Origin: Corydoras sp. C115 | Taxonomy: Eukaryota; Chordata; Actinopteri; Siluriformes; Callichthyidae | DNA length: 64,000 nucleotides | Direction: 5' to 3' | Assembly (NCBI GenBank): GCA_019802505.1 | Contig: JAFMOC010000378.1 | Location: 639,418-703,417 of the forward strand | Shown: positions 1 to 11,261 of the stretch, piece after piece | Layout of the letters: each line of letters opens with the position of its first letter | Numbering within the stretch: position 1 is the first letter of the stretch | Translations under genes and position numbers: made by a program | The notes under the pieces: model-generated | What the model saw: the letters and a program-made list of their open reading frames with translations, nothing else | The model's database searches: none | Told to the model about the DNA's origin: nothing

Positions 1-2340
1 ATTGAGTTTATTTGTAGTTTGGACGTATTTCACGTCTTTTTTACTACCTTTTTCCTTTCCCACGACATAATTCCTTTATTCTACAGCTTCGAATAAACGC
101 AAATTGACTATTATGCTAATTAAGTGATGATGTCATTTGGCAACATTCAGGACAGCTAATAGCGAACTTCCTTTCTGGGGCGTTGGGAACACTGCATGTA
201 GTTTTTATCAATGTAACATTTGTGTTTTTATCAATACGCTCACATTATTCAGACTAAATTATATGTAGATCATTGTTTGCGTGTTAGACTGTCAACACTT
301 ACTCACTAAATGTTTTAATCAGTGTATCTGATGTAATTTTGCACTGATCTGACATCAGGTTGGTATAACGTGAAGTAGCTTCTGAGTAATTCCCTTACTT
401 TTGCTGTATTCATGTAACATATTGTTCTATAATTAATTGGCTGGCAGCTTTTGAGGTGAAGCGTCATTTATTGGCGAGTAACTTATAAGAACTTGCCCAA
501 AACTGCCTACATTGTTAAACAACGTTATATCTCAGTAAGAAGTCTAACATTTCAGTGTTAAGACACATTTCTTTTACCTGAACTGATTTGTGGAATCGTA
601 ATTGATCTGACAACAGTTTTCAGGAGCTCTCTGTAACTTGACCTGCACGTCGCCTGAACACAATTGATCTGATGTTCTAAGTGACATCCCTTTAGTGTTA
701 TCGCTATGACAATTACCAATCTCAAGTTCCAAAGTTGTTGGGAATGTTCCTTTATACTCTGTGGACAGTAGATGATTTATAATAATTATATTATTTAAAA
801 ATAATTATTTGTAGTTTGGACGTATTTCATGTGTTTTTTACTCACTTTTTTCTTTCCCACAACATAATTCCTTTATTCTACAGTTTCAAATAAACACAAA
901 TTGCCTTTTATCTAAATTAGGTAATGGAGTCATTTTGCAACTTCCTTACTGATGTCAGGTTGGTTCATTGTGAAGTAGCTTCTGAATAGTTTGGTTACTT
1001 TTGCCAAGTCTGTGTAACTTAGTGTGCTTTATTTAATTGGTTGATAGCTTAATAACTTATGAGTTTTCCTCAAACACCGCCAACATAGTTAAACCAATGT
1101 TATATCTCAGTAAGAAGTCCAACATTCAATGTTAAGACACATTTTTTTTACCTGAACTGATTTGTGGAATCGTAAATGATCTGAAAATTCACAGGAACGC
1201 TCTGTAACTCGACCGTGCTTCACCTGAACACAATTGATCTGATGTTCTGAGTGACGTCCCTTAGTTTTATCGCTATGACAATTACTACTCTCAAGTTCCA
1301 AGGTTGTTGGGAACGTTCCTGGACAGTAAAGAATTTATAAAAACCTATAAAAATCGACTTTATTTGTAGTTTGGACGTATTGTCTTCAGTTTTTTCTTTC
1401 CCACAATGTAATTCATTTATTCTACAGCTTAAAATACATGTAAATTGACTATTAATCAAATTAGGTGCACTGCATATTGTTTTTATTAAAGTAACATTAG
1501 ATTAGCATTTATTTAGGTGTTTTAGTCAATAGGCTCAGGTTATTCAGACTAAATTATATATAGATCATTGTTGTATATAGATCATCATGTATTAGACCAT
1601 TGGTTATTCACTAAATGTTTTAATCAGTGTATCTCGATGTAATTTTGCTCTGATCTGAAATCAGGTTGGTACAACATGAAGGAGCTTCTGAGTAGTTTCC
1701 TTACTTAGCATTCTAAGGGGTCCGTGACCCATAATTTCATTGTTGTCTCATGTACCACATGTGATATAAATGATAATAAAATTTTCTTGAATCTATATTC
1801 AATTGGTTGGTAGCTTTTGAGGTGAAGCGTCATTTATTGGCAAGTAACTTATATAAACTTTCGCAAAACTGCCTACATAGTTAAACTAACATTATATCTC
1901 AGTAAGAAGTCCAACATTTCAGTATTAAGACACATTTCTTTTACCTGAACTGATTTGTGGAATCGTAATTGATCTGTCAACAATTGGCAGGAGCACTCTG
2001 TAACTCGACCTGATCTTTGCCTGAACACAATTGATCTGATGTTCTAAGTGACGTCCCTTCAGTGTTATCGCTATGACAATTACCACTCGCAAGTTCTGAG
2101 AACGTTCCTTTATACTCTGTGGACAGTAGAGAATTTATAAAACCTATAAAATTGAGTTTATTTGGAGTTTGTACATATTTAGTTTTCTGTGTTTTTTTTA
2201 TTTATATTTTTCACTCCCACAATGTTATTCCTTTATTCTACACCTTCAAATATACGCAAATGAACTATTATGCAAATTAGGTGATGATGACATTTAACAA
2301 CTTCTAGGACAGCCAATAGCTACCTTCCTTAATGAGGAGT
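1..2340. repeat. Tandem array of degenerate ~800-bp repeats
   Basis: A block beginning with TTTATTTGTAGTTTGGACGT and continuing through a conserved 'CCCACAACATAATTCCTTTA' stretch starts near 1, 806, 1351 and 2151. Further conserved blocks ('CAGTAAGAAGTC', 'ACCTGAACTGATTTGTGGAA', 'CAATTGATCTGATGTTCT') recur in the same order. Two spacings are about 800 bp and one about 545 bp, so one unit has lost about 250 bp. No coding potential is visible; the short ORFs here are chance. The array probably continues left of the window. Confidence 0.85.
1725..1795 (+). mobile_element. LINE 3'-tail fragment
   Basis: Short stretch ending in ATGATAATAAAATTTTCTTG, similar to the 'CAATGACAATAAA' tails of fish CR1/L2-type LINEs (compare 31625-31865). 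It interrupts one unit of the tandem array. Confidence 0.4.
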
Positions 2341-2419
2341 CAGGAACACTGCATTTCTCAATCCAATTTGATGGAAAGCTTCGAGGTTTAATGAGGATTC
2401 CTTAGCCAATCACTGGTCT

Positions 2420-2600
2420 TATTTACATTCTGATTATCCACACAATAAACTTTAAGAAAGAATCTCAAACACTGATGTGCAGAACTTAAATTTTTATTAC
2501 ACCTGTCATAGGACTAAACACACATGATGATGCTCCAGGTGTTATTTGTCTTTGAGATTCCTGTTTAATGTTACCTTCTGTTCGGAAGACGCGCTACAAT
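2420..2600 (-). promoter_or_regulatory. Decayed zinc-finger-family first-exon module
   Basis: Read on the minus strand it holds GCGCGTCTTCCGAACAGAAGG, a damaged form of the shared promoter motif. It is followed by TGTGTGTTTAG and, further on, a stretch like the intron-1 start of the other modules (GTGTGGATAATCAG.ATGTAAAT). No donor site as clear as in the intact copies is visible, and no finger exon lies to its left in the window. Confidence 0.5.
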
Positions 2601-2829
2601 ACATATTATTACAGTAATAATTAGGGGTGCTGAAAAAAATAGATTTTTCAAAGAATCGCGATTCGTAGTCCTGTCGATTCTGAATCGATTAAAAATGCCC
2701 AAGAATCGATTTTCAAAAAATGCGTTTAACTTTTATTCTTTGGCGCCCCCTCCCGAGCGCACTGCATATCGCAATCCTATTTTTTTGTATAAAAATAAAA
2801 TGATGCAGAAAAATTTGATACAGGACAGA

Positions 2830-4175
2830 TAGAAAAACTGATCAGAGGCTTCATCACTTCTTCACTACCGGACTCCTTAGACCCCCTACAGTTCGCCTAC
2901 CGCCATAACCGCTCCACGGATGATGCCATCTCACACCTGCTTCACTCTGCTCTGTCTCACCTGGACACGTGGAGGAATAATTATGTTAGAATGCTGTTCG
3001 TGAACTATAGTTCAGCATTCAACACTATTATCCCTTCAACACTCAACAGCAAGCTGGAGAATCTGGGATTTCATCCATCCCTGTGTCACTGGATCTCCAG
3101 TTTTCTGACGGACAGACGGCAGGCAGTGCGGGTTGGCAAGCATCTTTCCACCCCCCTCACTCTCAGCATTGGGGCTCCTCAGGGGTGTGTTTTGAGTCCT
3201 TTGCTGTACTCATTATACACCTATGACTGCGTGGCCACCTCCAGCTCCACAACCATCATTAAGTTTGCTGACGACACCGTTGTAGTCGGTCTGATCTCCA
3301 ACAACGATGAGAGGGCCTACATGGAGGAGATTAAACACCTGGAGAACTGGTGCCAGGATAATAATCTCCAACTCAACGTCAGCAAGACTAAGGAGCTGAT
3401 AGTGGACTACAGCAGGAAACAGATGAGGAGCTTCCACCCTGTGAGGATCAACGCTGCAGTAGAAAGAGTGGACAGCTTCAAGTACCTTGGCGTTCACATC
3501 GTGCAGGACCTATCTTGGTCCTACCACATTAACAAACTGGCAAAGAAGGCTTGTCAGCATCTCTACCACCTCAGACGTCTATGAGACTTCAGGCTGCTGT
3601 TAGGATCTTTTGATTTTGAAAAAGGCAGAAAGAATGAGCCTATGCAAATATGGTCGCCTCAACTCATTTATTTGAGAACAAAGAAAAACTTCATAGACAC
3701 CTTCAGTAACTCACGCTGGCCAGCGGGTCTGCCATCCTCAGCGTTCCGATGCTGTCTGCCTCCGGGTCTGAGTGAAAGTGCGCCTCCCACAGTGTTTACC
3801 TGGGTATATATCCGTTACGTCTAGTTCCCACCTCTTAACTGCTTAAGCCAATCACAAATTAACGCCCTAGGATTTAAATCAGCCAATCCAAGCCCAGTAT
3901 TTTCCTAGTGGCAGGAAACTCAGAAGTCCTTTGTCTTTCGGCCATATTGAGACTCTCATTATGTATAAGAAATTAAAAATTTCTGACACTGCCTTCCAAG
4001 GTCCTGCAGAATTTCTACTCCTGCACCGTCGAAAGCATCCTCACAGGGAACATCAGAACCTGGTTCAGGAACAGCACCCATCTGGACACACGCTCACTAC
4101 AAAGGGTGGTATGTTCGGCCGAATGCATCATCCGAGTAGCACTTCCAGACTTCGTGACCATCTACAGCAGGCGTG
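2830..4175 (+). pseudogene. LINE (CR1/L2-type) reverse-transcriptase fragment
   Basis: Translation gives a reverse transcriptase core in order: SLDPLQFAYR, the FNTIIPS region, PQGCVLSPLLYSLYT, the catalytic FADDT box near 3270, and a downstream DFRLPSKVLQNFYSCTVES segment. The reading frame runs from about 2840 to 3583, where a TGA interrupts it, then is split by a solo LTR (3598-3988) and resumes to about 4172. Removing the LTR and one copy of its 4-bp target duplication restores the frame exactly. Both ends are truncated and no endonuclease domain is present, so it is dead. The clade call (L2/CR1) is from family knowledge and less certain than the RT call. Confidence 0.85.
3598..3988. mobile_element. 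Solo LTR inserted in the LINE
   Basis: A 391-bp segment starts TGTTAG and ends CTGACA (imperfect inverted termini, TG...CA). It is flanked by CTGC on both sides (3594-3597 and 3989-3992), a 4-bp target duplication. The interruption falls inside the LINE reading frame, which proves the boundaries. Orientation was not determined with confidence. Confidence 0.8.
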
Positions 4176-4204
4176 GCCAATATGTCGATCGCGATTGAAG
4201 GGGT

Positions 4205-4453
4205 GTCCATGTTCTCCACCGGGTTCTCTGGTTCCTCCCACAGTCCAAAAACATGGATTAAGGTCAATTGAATTCTCCAAATTGCCCCATATAGAGAGTG
4301 TGTGTTTGTGTGAGTGTGTGTCCAGCGATAGATTGGCGTCCTCTCCTGGGTGTATCTGCCCAGCGCCCGAAACGTTCTCCCCTGGATGGGCATGGGGAAC
4401 CCCCCTGTGACCCTAATAGAGGATAAAGTGTAAGATAATGAATGAATGAATCT
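4205..4453 (+). mobile_element. Mermaid-like SINE, 5'-truncated
   Basis: Lacks the tRNA-like head, starting at 'GTGTCCATGTTCTCC', and ends in the (ATGA)n tail. It lies inside the hAT, downstream of the LINE remnant. Confidence 0.85.
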
Positions 4454-4634
4454 TGGCAATCACATCATTTAGACAAAATTTAAAGAGCATTTGACCTGAA
4501 AAATTGTCTCTAAATCGAAAATCGTTTCTGAATCGAATCGTGACCTCAAAAATATCGGAATTGAATCGAATCGCCAGACACTGAGAGATTCGCACCCCTA
4601 GTAATAAGCTCATACTATTTTGCCCTTTTATACT

Positions 4635-4772
4635 CCAAACAGGTGGTGGCGGTATTGCATTTAATTTAAAGGTTAACCACCAATTAACAAGGTGAGGGAG
4701 ACAGAAAGCATGGAAACTTTTATAAAGATGAAAGAAGTTTGTTTTTAGTTGCTTTTTGTTTTCACACTGAAG
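4635..4772 (+). promoter_or_regulatory. Orphan zinc-finger-family first-exon module
   Basis: CTCCAAACAGGTGGTGGCGG at 4634 is the shared promoter motif. About 110 bp downstream is an exon end ACTGAAG|GTGAG with the donor after 4772. No start exon or plus-strand finger exon of this family follows before the minus-strand gene 1, so it appears to be an orphan. Confidence 0.6.
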
Positions 4773-5018
4773 GTGAGATTCTTTATTTATTATTATTATT
4801 ATTATTATAATAAATTCTTACTGAATAATTAGTTTGTATAAAACTGTTAGCAGGTTTATTTAAGATCTTGTTCTGTATTAGGTTAAATTTTCATTATATT
4901 GATAACTTTGAGATGATTATAAATAAGGTCTTCTTGTATAATAAGAGAGAAAATAACTTTCACTGAAAGAAAATAACAAAAGAAATAAGAGTTGATGTTT
5001 ATAACATTTATTCCATAC

Positions 5019-5190
5019 ATTTATTATAAAGACGCATCTTTTTAACAAACACCTGTAAGAAAAAAAAGGTGGGGGAATCAGATAACGATCAGGTTTAATA
5101 ATTCTACAGTGGAGCTGGTTTTGTTCATAACTACTGACTTGTGGTGTTCACATTTGTAAGTTGCTTTGTGACTAAAAAAAAGCGTCTAAT
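5019..5190 (+). mobile_element. LINE 3'-end fragment
   Basis: AAGACGCATCTTTTTAACAA followed by a poly-A-like stretch, GATCAGGTTTAATAATTCTA and GACTTGTGGTGTTCACATTT matches the 3' end of the LINE at 61090-62170. Only this tail is present. Confidence 0.7.
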
Positions 5191-5197
5191 ATTCATC

Positions 5198-5668
5198 CAT
5201 CCATACATCATCTTCTGCTTTATCCTCTATTAGGATAATGGGGGGGGGGGGTGTTCCCCATGGCCATCCAGGGGAGAACGTTTCGGGCGCTGGGCAGATA
5301 CACCCAGGATATATATATATATATATATCCAGCCCAAAAACATGGATGAAGTCAATTGAGTTCTCCAAATTGCCCCATATAGAGTGTGTTTGTGTCTTCG
5401 GGTGCTGGACAGATACACCCAGGACAGGGGGCAATCTATCGCTGGACACACACTCACTCACACAGACACACTCTATATGGGGCAATTTGGAGAACTCAAT
5501 TGACTCGATCCATGTTTTTGGACTGTGGGAGGAAACCGGAGAACCCGGAGGAAACCCACATGGACACGGGGAGAACATGGAATCTCCACCCAGATGGGGA
5601 TTCGAACCGGGAATCCCTAGCGCTGAGAGGAGAACATGCTAAACCACTAAGCCACTGTGCCACCCTTA
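5198..5668 (-). mobile_element. Mermaid-like SINE with an inverted internal piece
   Basis: Reads as a minus-strand copy from the CATC-rich tail to the tRNA-like head at 5668. A TA run and a plus-oriented fragment ('CCAAAAACATGGATGAAGTC', 5331-5392) interrupt it, probably from recombination with another copy. Confidence 0.85.
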
Positions 5669-5970
5669 CATTATAATAAATGGTTAAATGATATGAAAAT
5701 GCATTTGAATGATTAAGAATAATAAAAACAAACTTTTAAGCATATGACTTCAAATCTCTAATATATCAGACAAATGAGTCTCCATTATACATTACAACCT
5801 TCCAATGGTAAAGGTAAATTGAAAAAAAACTATGTGAATAACAGGAGACTTTTAATTACTTCACTTGGTATAAGCGAATAACCCAATATGTTCACTTTGC
5901 AATCAAAGAAAGACTCATCCAGTTTCTGTTGGTAATTACAGGCTTTATTTCATAACGAACTGATCGGTGA

Positions 5971-7787
5971 TTAAACTGTATTTTTCACTGAAGCATCGTT
6001 CACACTGTTATCGGTGCAGGAATACGGTTCCCCTCCTGTCTGAATGTTCTGCGGTTGTTTTAGACGACTCTGCTGAGCAAAACCCTTCCAACAGCGCGAG
6101 CAGAAGTAGGATTTCTGTCCCGTTTGAATGTGTTGGTGTCGTTTTAAATAACTCTGCTGAATGAAACTCTTCCCGCACTGAGAGCAGGAGTAGGGTTTCT
6201 CTCCGGTGTGGATGCGCTGATGGTTTATCAGAGTGCTCTGCTCGGTGAAACTCTTCCCGCAGTGCGAGCAGAAGTAGGGTTTCTCCCCCGTGTGGATGTG
6301 CTGGTGCTTTTTCAGAGTACCCTTCTGAGTAAAACTCTTCCCACACTGTGTGCATAAATACGGCTTGTCTTCCGTGTGGGTGTGCTGGTGGCTTTTCAGA
6401 TACCTCTGCTTGGTGAAGCTCTTGCCGCACTGTGAGCAGGAGTAGGGTTTCTCTCCCGTGTGAATGCGCTGGTGGTTTTTTAAGTCACTTTTCCGGGTGA
6501 AGCTCTTCCCGCACTGCGAGCAGTAGTATGGTTTCTCTCCGGTGTGAATGTTCTGGTGGTTTTTGAGATTGCTCTGCTGAGTGAAGCTCTTCCCGCACTG
6601 CGAGCACGAGTACGGCTTCTCTCCGGTGTGGATGCGCTGGTGTTGTTTCAGATTCCGCTGATATGTAAACCTTTTCCCGCACTGCGAGCAGGAATGCGGT
6701 TTCTCGCCCGTGTGGCAGCGCTGGTGTTGTTTGAGGTTACGCGGATATGTGAACCTTTTCCCGCACTGCGAGCAGGAATACGATTGGTCGGTGTGAATGC
6801 GCTGGTGGTATGTAAGACTTGTTTGATTTGTGAAGCTTTTCTCGCACAGCGCACAAAAGAACTTTTTTCCTTTGACGTTAATACACCGATGAAGCCTCGT
6901 TTTCGTGAATTTCTTCTTGGTCGAGTCTTTGTGAGAATGTTTTTGCAAGGAGGTCACGAAGGGTTCAGCATCTGTTTAAAAAAACTATTTGGTTTATATT
7001 ACAACATTATTAACACTCATTTTATTTGTTAATTTAAACATATAAACGACACAGGAGGGCGGCACAGTGGCGTAGTGGTTAGTGTTAAGGTGAATTCTTA
7101 TGTCATGTCATTTTTACGGGCGGCACGGTGGCTTAGTGGTTTAGCATGTTCTCCTCTCAGCGCTAGGGTCTCCCGGTTCAAGTTTACATGCTCTGGTTTC
7201 CTCCCACAGTCCAAAAACATGAATCAAGTCAATGGAGTTCTCCAAAATTGCTCCATATAGAGTGTGTGAGTGAGCGTGTGCCCAGTGATAGATCGCCCCC
7301 CTGTCCTGGGTGTATCTGCCCAGCGCCCGAAACGTTCTCCCCTGGATGGGCATGGGGAAACCCCCCCCCCACGACCCTAATAGAGGATAAAGCGGAAGAT
7401 AATGAATGGATGGATTTTGCCAGGCAGTTTGTACATTGTTGTAAATAATGCCCATCCAGGGGAGAACGTTTCAGGCGCTGGGCAGATACACCCAGGACAG
7501 GGGGGCAATCTATCACTGGGCACACACTCACTCACACAAACACACTCTATATGGGGCAATTTGGAGAACTCAATTGACTTGATCCATGTTTGGGATTTGA
7601 ACCGGGAATCCCTAGCACTGAGAGGAGAACATGCTAAACAACTAAGCCACCGTGCCGCCCTAAATATATATTTAAAATAATTAAATTGTTTAAAGTTAGT
7701 AATGTGGGTAATGATCTCACCTGGACAGGTAACAGGTGGAGGGTCTTTCTCCTCTTTTATTGGAATGAGTGCTGGGATAGGCTCCAT
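5971..7787 (-). CDS. C2H2 zinc-finger protein 1 (spliced, complete)
   Basis: Two coding exons give a 355-residue protein. Exon 2 (7787-7721) starts at ATG and encodes MEPIPALIPIKEEKDPPP plus VTCP, ending in phase 1 before GTGAG. Exon 3 (6971-5971) follows an acceptor TTTTTTTAAACAG and reads on in frame. Ten fingers with TGEKPY-type linkers follow: eight keep C2H2; the ninth has its last His changed to Gln and the tenth lacks both His. The tail is EPYSCTDNS...KNTV, like that of zinc-finger gene 3. An untranslated first exon ends at 8043. A polyadenylation signal (AATAAA) lies about 25 bp past the stop. The likely role is sequence-specific DNA binding in the nucleus; the target is unknown. No KRAB or SCAN domain is visible. 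The KEE motif preceded by Ile fits a SUMO-acceptor consensus, which is inference. Finger assignment is certain; the splice model rests on frame and splice-site agreement. Confidence 0.9.
7054..7086 (+). mobile_element. Mermaid-like SINE head fragment
   Basis: Only the tRNA-like head (GGCGGCACAGTGGCGTAGTG) remains. It lies in intron 2 of zinc-finger gene 1. Confidence 0.6.
7117..7415 (+). mobile_element. Mermaid-like SINE
   Basis: Head to (ATGA)n tail, with an internal deletion in the 'CCGTGTCCGCGTGGG' region. In intron 2 of zinc-finger gene 1, antisense to it. Confidence 0.9.
7449..7661 (-). mobile_element. Mermaid-like SINE, tail-truncated
   Basis: Minus-oriented copy with the head at 7661 and no (ATGA)n tail. 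It forms an inverted pair with the copy at 7117-7415 and sits directly downstream of the start exon. Confidence 0.85.
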
Positions 7788-7810
7788 CACCTCCACCACC
7801 TTGTTCAGGA
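7721..7810 (-). other. Start exon of zinc-finger gene 1
   Basis: From the ATG at 7787 to the donor after 7721 there are exactly 67 coding bases (22 codons plus one base). The upstream border is probably at 'CTGAACAAG|GTGGTGGAG', a weak acceptor conserved in several copies. The same exon occurs at 17636, 20667, 29564 and 35850. Confidence 0.85.
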
Positions 7811-8042
7811 GAACAGACTAAATCAATTCAATGTTGTGAGAGAGAATGCTGAACACGTCATTTTATACTTTATTATTTGGGATTACACTGCATTCACATA
7901 CATCTGTCACGAGATTAGGATTAGAAACAATGACGTCATCCAGAACAAAGTCCTAAAGAAATGCACCTTCTATCAGTTTTAATTCCATCCTGATGATCCA
8001 CACAGAGAAGAAACCTTTAATTAGTTTAATTAAGACTCTCAC

Positions 8043-8226
8043 CTTCAGTAATGAACGCGCTTTGATCTGATGATTAGAATGATGACGTCACATTTTTTAT
8101 TTTATTACATATCTCGGAACTCTAAACACACAAGACTCGGCTGCTCCTGTTTGCTTTTCTTCTTTTCTTTGTTATTGGTGGCCGGGCTTCCAATTTAGTG
8201 CCATACCGCCACCTAATGTTTGGAAG
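8043..8226 (-). promoter_or_regulatory. First-exon/promoter module of zinc-finger gene 1
   Basis: Minus-strand order: CGCGTCTTCCAAACATTAGG, then GTGGCGGTATGGCACTAAAT, then TTGTGTGTTTAGAG, TCATCAGATCA, and an exon end CATTACTGAAG|GTGAG with the donor after 8043. The exon holds no conserved ORF, so it is probably 5' UTR. The transcription start cannot be placed exactly. Confidence 0.75.
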
Positions 8227-8229
8227 ACG

Positions 8230-8475
8230 CGTGTCACTACTTGTTATTAAGTTGGTTTCTCAAACCGTAGACTCTGAGGAGAAGATAAGCTCTAATATAA
8301 GAGACTGAAATAAGGTTTACAGGTAGAGTGACCAGATTCCATTCACCAGACTGTGTTAGTGTGAGACACCAATGCATCAAGGTAGTCTAAAATAACTTTA
8401 AAAAAAGGAAACTCTAATCTGCCCCTTTAGCACATAACAGACTGCAAAAAAAATGGTATATACAAAATATATATA
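8230..8475. other. No feature seen
   Basis: AT-rich spacer between the zinc-finger gene 1 promoter module and the Tc1 element. I see no gene, RNA or repeat here. Confidence 0.5.
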
Positions 8476-10068
8476 CAGTGGAGGAAATAAGTATTTGATC
8501 CCCCACTGACTTTAAAAATTTTAACACAAAAAAACAAATGAAACGTCTCATAATTTTATGCCAGCTTTATTTTAACAGTGCCACACAGAATATTAAAAGA
8601 AAAATGGAGAAAATTACATGAAATGAGAAATAAAAAATAATTTGCATTTCATTGAGGGAAATAAGTATTTGATCCCCTAGTAAAACATCATTTAATACTT
8701 GGTGGCAAAACCCTTGTTGGCAAGCACAGCAGTCAGACGTTTCTTATAGTTTTTTATAAGGTTTGCACACTTCAGGAGTCATTTTGGCCCACTCCTCTCT
8801 GCAAATCACCTCCAAATCCTTAAGGTTTATAAGCATGCATTTGGAAACGTGAAACTTCAGCTCTCTCCATAGATTTTCGATGGGACTGAGGTCAGGAGAC
8901 TGGCTAGGCCATTCCATGACCTTGATATGCTTCTTATGGAGCCAGTCCTTTGTTTCCTTGGCTGTATGTTTTGGGTCGTTGTCGTGCTGAAAGACCCATC
9001 AACGACCCATTTTCAGTGCCCTGGCAGAGGCAAGGAGGTTGTCACCCAGGATTTTGCGATACATGGTCCCGTTCATCTTCCCGTCAATGCGGTGAAGTTG
9101 GCCTGTGCCCTTAGAAGAAAAACACCCCCAAAACATAATACTTCCACCACCATGCTTGACAGTGGGGATGGTACTCTTAGGGTCATATTCTGTATTTTTC
9201 TTCCTCCAAACACGTCAAGTTGAGTTAAGGCCAAAGAGCTCAATTTTGGTCTCATCTGACCACAGCACCTTCTCCCAGTCTCTCTCCGAGTCATTAATAT
9301 GTTCATTGGCAAACTTGAGGCGGGTCTGGACGTGAGCCTCCTTGAGCAGAGGAACCTGTCGTGCACTGCATGATTTTAAACCATTACGTCTCAGTGTATT
9401 ACCAATGGTTTTTTTGGAGACTGTGGTCCCAGCCGCCTTGAGATCATTACTCAGCTCCTCCCGTGTAGTTCTTGGCTGATTTTTAACCTTTCCCATGATC
9501 AATGAGACTCCACGAGGTGATATCTTGCATGGAGCTCCAGGCCTGGGTCGATTGACAGTAATGTTGTACTTCTTTCACTTCCAAATAATTGCACCAACAG
9601 TTATCACCTTCTCATCCAGCTTTTTACTTATGACTTTGTAGTCCATTCCAGCCTTGTGTAGGTCAACAATTTTGTCCCTGACATCTTTAGATGGCTCTTT
9701 ACTCTTGCCCTTCGTGGAGATGTTGGAGTGTCACTGAGACTGTTGCCAGGTGGACTTTTATACAGGTGATAATTTGGGACAGGTGTCTCTCATTCAGGTA
9801 ATGACTTCACTGTGATTAGGGTGTGTCAGTGGTCTGTGGGAGCCAACATTAGTCATGGTTTTACTAGGGGATCAAATAATTATTTCCCTCAATAAAGTGC
9901 AAATTATTTTAAATTTCTCATTTCATGTCATTTTCTCCATTTTTCTTTTGATATTCTATGTGGCACTGTTAAAATAAAACTGGCATAAAATTATGAGACG
10001 TTTCATTTGTTTTTTTGTATTAAAACTTTTAAAGTCAGTGGAGGATCAAATACTTATTTCCTCCACTG
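8476..10068 (-). mobile_element. Full-length but inactive Tc1-like transposon
   Basis: 1593 bp flanked by TA dinucleotides, the Tc1/mariner target. Long terminal inverted repeats (about 200 bp) begin CAGTGGAGGAAATAAGTATT on each strand. The transposase gene lies on the minus strand between them. Confidence 0.95.
8700..9720 (-). pseudogene. Tc1 transposase pseudogene
   Basis: The minus strand shows an N-terminal helix-turn-helix region (KDVRDKIVDLHKAGMDYK), a stop just after VGAIIWK, an open stretch 9502-9215 with the first catalytic Asp in LWSDETKIELFG, another stop, GGGSIMFWGCFSSKGTG, and PDLSPIENLWRELK near 8870-8900 with the distal catalytic acidic residue. Stops and frameshifts break it into at least three pieces, so it cannot make active transposase. 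The family is usually about 340 residues. Confidence 0.92.
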
Positions 10069-10080
10069 TATATATATATC

Positions 10081-10171
10081 TCCAGTCCAAAAACATGGAT
10101 CAAGGTCAATTGATTTCTCCAAATTGCCCCATATAGAGTGTGTGTGAGTGAGTGGGTGCCCAGCGATGGAT

Positions 10172-10209
<38 letters not shown>

Positions 10210-10262
10210 CCCCCCGTGACCCTAATAGAGGATAAAGCGGAAGACAATGAATGAATGGATGG
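10081..10262 (+). mobile_element. Mermaid-like SINE, 5'-truncated, with a long C run
   Basis: Starts at 'CCAGTCCAAAAACATGG' beside the Tc1 end and ends in (ATGA)n. The usual short C tract has expanded to over 40 bases (about 10165-10208). Confidence 0.85.
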
Positions 10263-10375
10263 ATATAATTGCTAAATATCTTTTTTTTCTTTTCTTTTTT
10301 TTTTCCTTTTTTCTAACGTAACTCACTGCTGAGAATGTGAATTTCCGCATTGTGGAACAAATAATGGTTTATCTT

Positions 10376-10665
10376 TCATTCATTCATTCATTCATTCATT
10401 ATCTTCCGCTTTTACACCCAGGACAGGGCGCCAATCCATCGCTGGGCACACACTCACTCACACAGACACACTCTATATGGGGCAATTTGGAGAACTCAAT
10501 TGACTTGATCCATGTTTTTGGACTGTGAGAGGAAACCGGAGAACCCGGAGGAAACCCATGCGGACACGGGGAGAACATGGAAACTCCACCCAGATGGGGA
10601 TTCGAACCAGGAATCCCTAGCGCTGAGAGGAGAACATGCTAAACCACTAAGCCACCGTGCCGCCA
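10376..10665 (-). mobile_element. Mermaid-like SINE
   Basis: Minus-oriented, with a (TTCA)n tail at the left and head at 10665. The segment between tail and 'CACCCAGGACAGG' is deleted. Confidence 0.9.
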
Positions 10666-10814
10666 GAGTGGAATCGTCAGAGGATTTTAATCTTATTGAA
10701 GAAAGATAACCGAAATTATTTAACAGACAATTAATTTAGGTTTGCTGTTTTAATTACAGGAACAGGAGTGAATTTTATTGCTTTTTCACTGGATAAAATA
10801 AGATAAACCATAAC

Positions 10815-11136
10815 GGCAGCACGGTGGCTTAGTGGTTTAGCATGTTCTCCTCTCAGCACTAGGGATTCCCAGTTCGAATCCCCATCTGGGTGGAGTTTCC
10901 ATGTTCTCCCCGTGTCCGCATGGGTTTCCTCCGGGTTCTCCGGTTTCCTTCCACAGTCCGAAAACATGGATCAAGTCAATTGAGTTCTCCAAATTGCCCC
11001 ATGTTAAGTGTGTGTGTGGGTGTGTGTGAGTGAGTGTGTGCCCAGTGATAGACTGATAGATTGCCCCCCCTGTCCTGGGTGTATCTGCCCAGCGCCCGAA
11101 ACGTTCTCCCCTAGATGGGCATGAGGAACCCCCCCC

Positions 11137-11179
<43 letters not shown>

Positions 11180-11217
11180 CCCTAATAGAGGATAAAGCGG
11201 AAAATAATGGATGGATT
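10815..11217 (+). mobile_element. Mermaid-like SINE with CA microsatellite
   Basis: Near full length. A (CA)n run has grown at about 11140-11177 inside the C-rich segment. Confidence 0.9.
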
Positions 11218-11261
11218 CCGCTCTGAACTCTGTAACGTTTGGTTGTAGCTCGACTTGTGAA

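Larger units (their letters stand above)
2622..4600. mobile_element. hAT-type DNA transposon (non-autonomous) with nested insertions
   Basis: The ends are inverted: TAGGGGTGC at 2622 and GCACCCCTA ending at 4600, with subterminal AATCGATT-rich arms on both sides. The flanks GTAATAAT (2614-2621) and GTAATAAG (4601-4608) form an 8-bp target duplication with one mismatch, the length typical of hAT elements. The interior is almost wholly later insertions: a LINE, a solo LTR inside it, and a SINE. No hAT transposase is recognisable. Confidence 0.85.

Noticed and set aside
3213..3497. Minus-strand ORF over the LINE reverse transcriptase
   Set aside because: Shadow of the plus-strand RT frame; no recognisable domain.
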